Source of the DNA: an uncultured Bacilli bacterium
Lineage (GTDB): Bacteria; Bacillota_I; Bacilli_A; RF39; UBA660
Direction of reading: 5' to 3'
Assembly (NCBI GenBank): GCA_947630865.1
Contig: CANRJE010000021.1
Location: 1 to 15,699 of the forward strand
Length of the DNA stretch: 15,699 nt
The position numbers and the translations under genes are program-made. Shown piece after piece: positions 14,401 to 15,699 of the stretch. Each line of letters opens with the position of its first letter. Positions within the stretch are counted from its first letter, which is position 1. The notes below the pieces were generated by a model, which saw only the letters and a program-made list of their open reading frames with translations, did no database searches and was not told the DNA's origin.

Positions 14401-15602
14401 TCACCTGTAATATCTTTATAATCAGGAAATTTATTATCTTTAAAATATTCCCCATTAGTAGGACCATATATCATCATTCGTCTTATCATTTCATAAAACT
14501 CATCTTTGGTATATGATACTTCAATAGGCTTTCCTTCTTTATCACGACTACTTTTTTCATAAATTTTACCATTTCTACTATATCTTAAATACATATCATA
14601 CATTAACTTTAACATTTGACAATCATTTTTAGTAAAGAAATGCCCACATTCATTATCAAAATCGATAATATTTTTAAGCCCATAAGTACTAATAAAGTTT
14701 AATACATCTGAATCACTCAACACATCAATAGGAATTGGAAAATTGTTTATATAGTCATGTGGAAAGTCTTTTAATTCTTCAAGAATTTTATTTATAATGT
14801 CTATATTATTTTGATTAGCACTTTTTAAATAATTTTCCATTGATGAATATTTAAATAATTCTTTATATTCTTTACTAGATAATTTAATAACTTGCTGATT
14901 TTCTTCTCTTTTAATCGTCTTTTCTAGAATATTATCTGTAATTTGTTTTATATATTCTTGTTGTTCTGATTCATCTTTTAAACTATTAATTTGATAAATA
15001 AATTGGTAAATATTAGTATTATCAAGTATCAAACTGCTTATATTTTCAAATCTATTCATAAAATCTTTTAATTGTCTATCGGTTATATTAAATTCATTAT
15101 CGCTATCTTTTTTTAAACAATAGCCTAAGTCTTTATCTTTATATAAATCCCAATTACGAATTAAATCTTTAAGTGAAACATCACCATAATTAAATCGTTC
15201 TTTTTCATCAAATAATTTATCATCTTCTGATATTTCAAATAATCTATCTTTATAAATTTCTCTCATTCTCTCTGAATAGCGAACTGGAAAAATTCTATCT
15301 TTTATTAATTCATATAAACTTGCATTTAAATCTTCAACTGATGAATCAATAGTCAATAATAAACTTTTAAAATCATAATTACCTAACATGTCCCAATCCA
15401 ATGTTTTGGCCTTTTCAATTCCAAATTTTTCAACTATTTTTCTATCTTCTTCATTTAAACAAGTTATCGGAATTTTATCTTCTAATTGATATTCAATAAA
15501 TTCATCAAAAGAAAGGGTACAATTATAAACTTTATTTAATATATTTTTAGGGACTTTTAATCTTTTTCCAAATATTTGTCCTTTTTGATATTTATAATTC
15601 AT
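11478..15602 (-). CDS. Giant protein with C-terminal class I CCA/OAS-type nucleotidyltransferase domain
   Basis: A 1374-aa protein, the main cargo of the element. Residues 1 to about 900 are charged and helical without a family I can name; they include NECGHFF (about 317-322) and a duplicated segment at 408-433 and 549-573. Residues about 905-1062 form a separate alpha/beta-looking domain: ITYLKNILQNG, SDSTPLDTD (926-934), GHYGIRTGFASSEI (1000-1013), FYIPVANKEG. About 1070-1115 is a helical linker. The C-terminus is a polymerase-beta-type nucleotidyltransferase: GSTGRGTNKPGDGDFDF with G1136, S1137 and metal aspartates D1149 and D1151, a third acidic site in NVDIDITF (D1206/D1208), then GGLGGVGIENWILQNGGSF (1271-1289), resembling the class I CCA/OAS helical segment. 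The active site looks complete. There is no signal peptide or membrane segment. AGGTGG precedes the ATG. It is unlikely to be a housekeeping tRNA enzyme, given its size and mobile context. Substrate and function are unknown. Confidence 0.7.
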   Translation of the reverse strand: MNYKYQKGQIFGKRLKVPKNILNKVYNCTLSFDEFIEYQLEDKIPITCLNEEDRKIVEKFGIEKAKTLDWDMLGNYDFKSLLLTIDSSVEDLNASLYELIKDRIFPVRYSERMREIYKDRLFEISEDDKLFDEKERFNYGDVSLKDLIRNWDLYKDKDLGYCLKKDSDNEFNITDRQLKDFMNRFENISSLILDNTNIYQFIYQINSLKDESEQQEYIKQITDNILEKTIKREENQQVIKLSSKEYKELFKYSSMENYLKSANQNNIDIINKILEELKDFPHDYINNFPIPIDVLSDSDVLNFISTYGLKNIIDFDNECGHFFTKNDCQMLKLMYDMYLRYSRNGKIYEKSSRDKEGKPIEVSYTKDEFYEMIRRMMIYGPTNGEYFKDNKFPDYKDITGEFRVRNADLFISEEAPEELQKLFYTKNITPELLINNPDYISYLEGKNLESCFKSKEIKVVDKNNSENFYHFLSERMDFNSIMSFITEYNDVLNLIFGTDNDLSEINISKEDNKEEIQRKINEGFRKFFIDYRIVYPRVIPKSLIEKYPSMFLSKNVPQDIRDKFYNREFTLDDFNMNQELLDIFGKINIAYGFSEKVSWIIPLFSDLPDFKLANYNRLKIISAFLKIQDVSFQDTFKKYVIDFGNTLDIEKIEYLSEILTRLSLSNSSEIFTFRKELATQILQSPNPLKSLNEIEDVFIRNNIPTVGKIYSCFEILHPDFKGFNFDNSMVSPILKKSSTKVKKIIVFSDLIKSFFGSNNRSINDYLKNIEIGSNLYESIKAGQIQYDSLNNEERNELIIFSKHLATLYNNTMKGKKETFTTTEDVLNDILELSKKLSPNKTLNYNLADRVIRMFCGFTGIDTLEQAKSYINQKIRNADARNRDASKSKMILEQGDFIKGIGDITYLKNILQNGSVSKEYLGSSAGSDSTPLDTDVSMITKSDGTIEEKINDTAAKGYGPIWFVLKNDDRFITTRTSSETFDVKKDMSKMEVFYTGALGLGHYGIRTGFASSEINYIVMDNYDKRVGLEIAMNGFYIPVANKEGQIVFTPNDYEKLREKMSGLSYYNENNYTFSENLVTEETENLVSQIEQSNYETQVKRVKINNIIKKSLEELGLHLKTNIDGDLTEGFVELIDTGSTGRGTNKPGDGDFDFMMRLDKTILSNPSRLNKLKQTILKNLGLKNSSELTRSGDFRLKSVPIDADTNVDIDITFTEKTDKVSYSTDMALQDRLATIQRTNPEKYKYVVANILLAKKVLKQAEVYKPDRGEIPQGGLGGVGIENWILQNGGSFIDAAKSFISSADGKDFSEFKSTYQIWDFGDNHLAEKRGHYSHDNFVSNNMSEVGYNKMVQALKEYIKNYSYSQNDIIGETDSIKR

Positions 15603-15634
15603 ATTGCACCACCTATAATATCATTGTACCAAAT
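15603..15634 (-). promoter_or_regulatory. Extended -10 promoter and RBS of the giant gene
   Basis: On the minus strand TGGTACAAT (15623-15631) is an extended -10 (TGnTACAAT). No good -35 is visible, as is common for extended -10 promoters. A start near 15616 leaves a very short leader holding the AGGTGG ribosome-binding site just before the ATG. The gene is therefore probably monocistronic, with its own promoter and the terminator at 11410-11435. Confidence 0.45.
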
Positions 15635-15699
15635 TTCTAACGAAAAGTCTTTAGTTTCTGATAAATTTTTATTTACAAAAATAGCACAAGAGTTTAGTA

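Larger units (their letters stand above)
9530..15699. mobile_element. Left part of an integrative element with serine recombinase
   Basis: From the break in the ABC gene to the right edge, all content fits one inserted element: a terminal large serine recombinase reading toward its attachment site, a 40-codon gene upstream of it, and one very large cargo gene. The right end is not in the window, so total size and whether it carries conjugation or phage genes are unknown. No conjugation, capsid or replication gene is visible in this portion. Confidence 0.75.

Noticed and set aside
1..15699. CRISPR array, tRNA or rRNA genes
   Set aside because: No regularly spaced repeats of CRISPR size and no tRNA cloverleaf or rRNA sequence were seen on either strand; the only tandem repeat is the two-copy 22-bp unit at 5772-5813.
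1..15699. Mollicutes code (TGA as Trp), considered because of the extreme AT content
   Set aside because: Genes use TGG for Trp, have no internal TGA, and TGA serves as a stop in the ATGA overlap at 8482-8485.

Overview
This is a very AT-rich window from a low-GC Gram-positive bacterium (Bacillota). The gene content suggests a gut Bacilli/RF39- or Erysipelotrichales-type organism, but no rRNA or other marker is present, so the taxonomy is inference. TGG encodes Trp and TGA is used as a stop (for example the ATGA stop/start overlap at 8482-8485), so the standard bacterial code applies rather than the Mollicutes code. Almost every gene lies on the minus strand. The exception is a truncated ABC-transporter gene at 9119.

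Right to left along the minus strand, the first part (9530 to the right edge) is the left end of an integrative element. It carries a large serine recombinase (9562-11166), a 40-codon gene just upstream of it, and one very large gene (11478-15602). The large gene encodes 1374 aa: a long helical region, an unrecognised central domain, and a C-terminal nucleotidyltransferase domain of the class I CCA/OAS type. The element has inserted into an ABC-transporter ATPase gene exactly in its LSGGMRQR signature motif. Only the Walker A half remains here; the rest of that gene and the right end of the element lie outside the window. The giant protein is the best candidate for an undescribed system.

The second part (7100-8941) is a compact operon of four small proteins, three of them membrane proteins, ending in a Sir2-type deacetylase. 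A lipoprotein lysozyme of the GH25 family (5812-6990) follows with its own promoter.

The third part (1863-5617) is a vanG-type operon in the order vanW-vanG-vanXY-racemase, the order of the enterococcal vanG operon. No VanR/VanS/VanU regulator is visible, and the racemase lacks the membrane domain of VanT. Together these would make D-Ala-D-Ser-ended cell-wall precursors (racemase and VanG ligase) and remove D-Ala-D-Ala ends (VanXY). A cluster of 22-bp repeats resembling an IS end sits between the lysozyme gene and this operon.

The left end holds a PcfJ-like gene (216-1760). Next to it is a separate small transcription unit: promoter at 173-201, a 16-codon ORF with a run of eight G, a hairpin, and a strong terminator at 3-50. 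It may be a leader/attenuator for a gene beyond the left edge.
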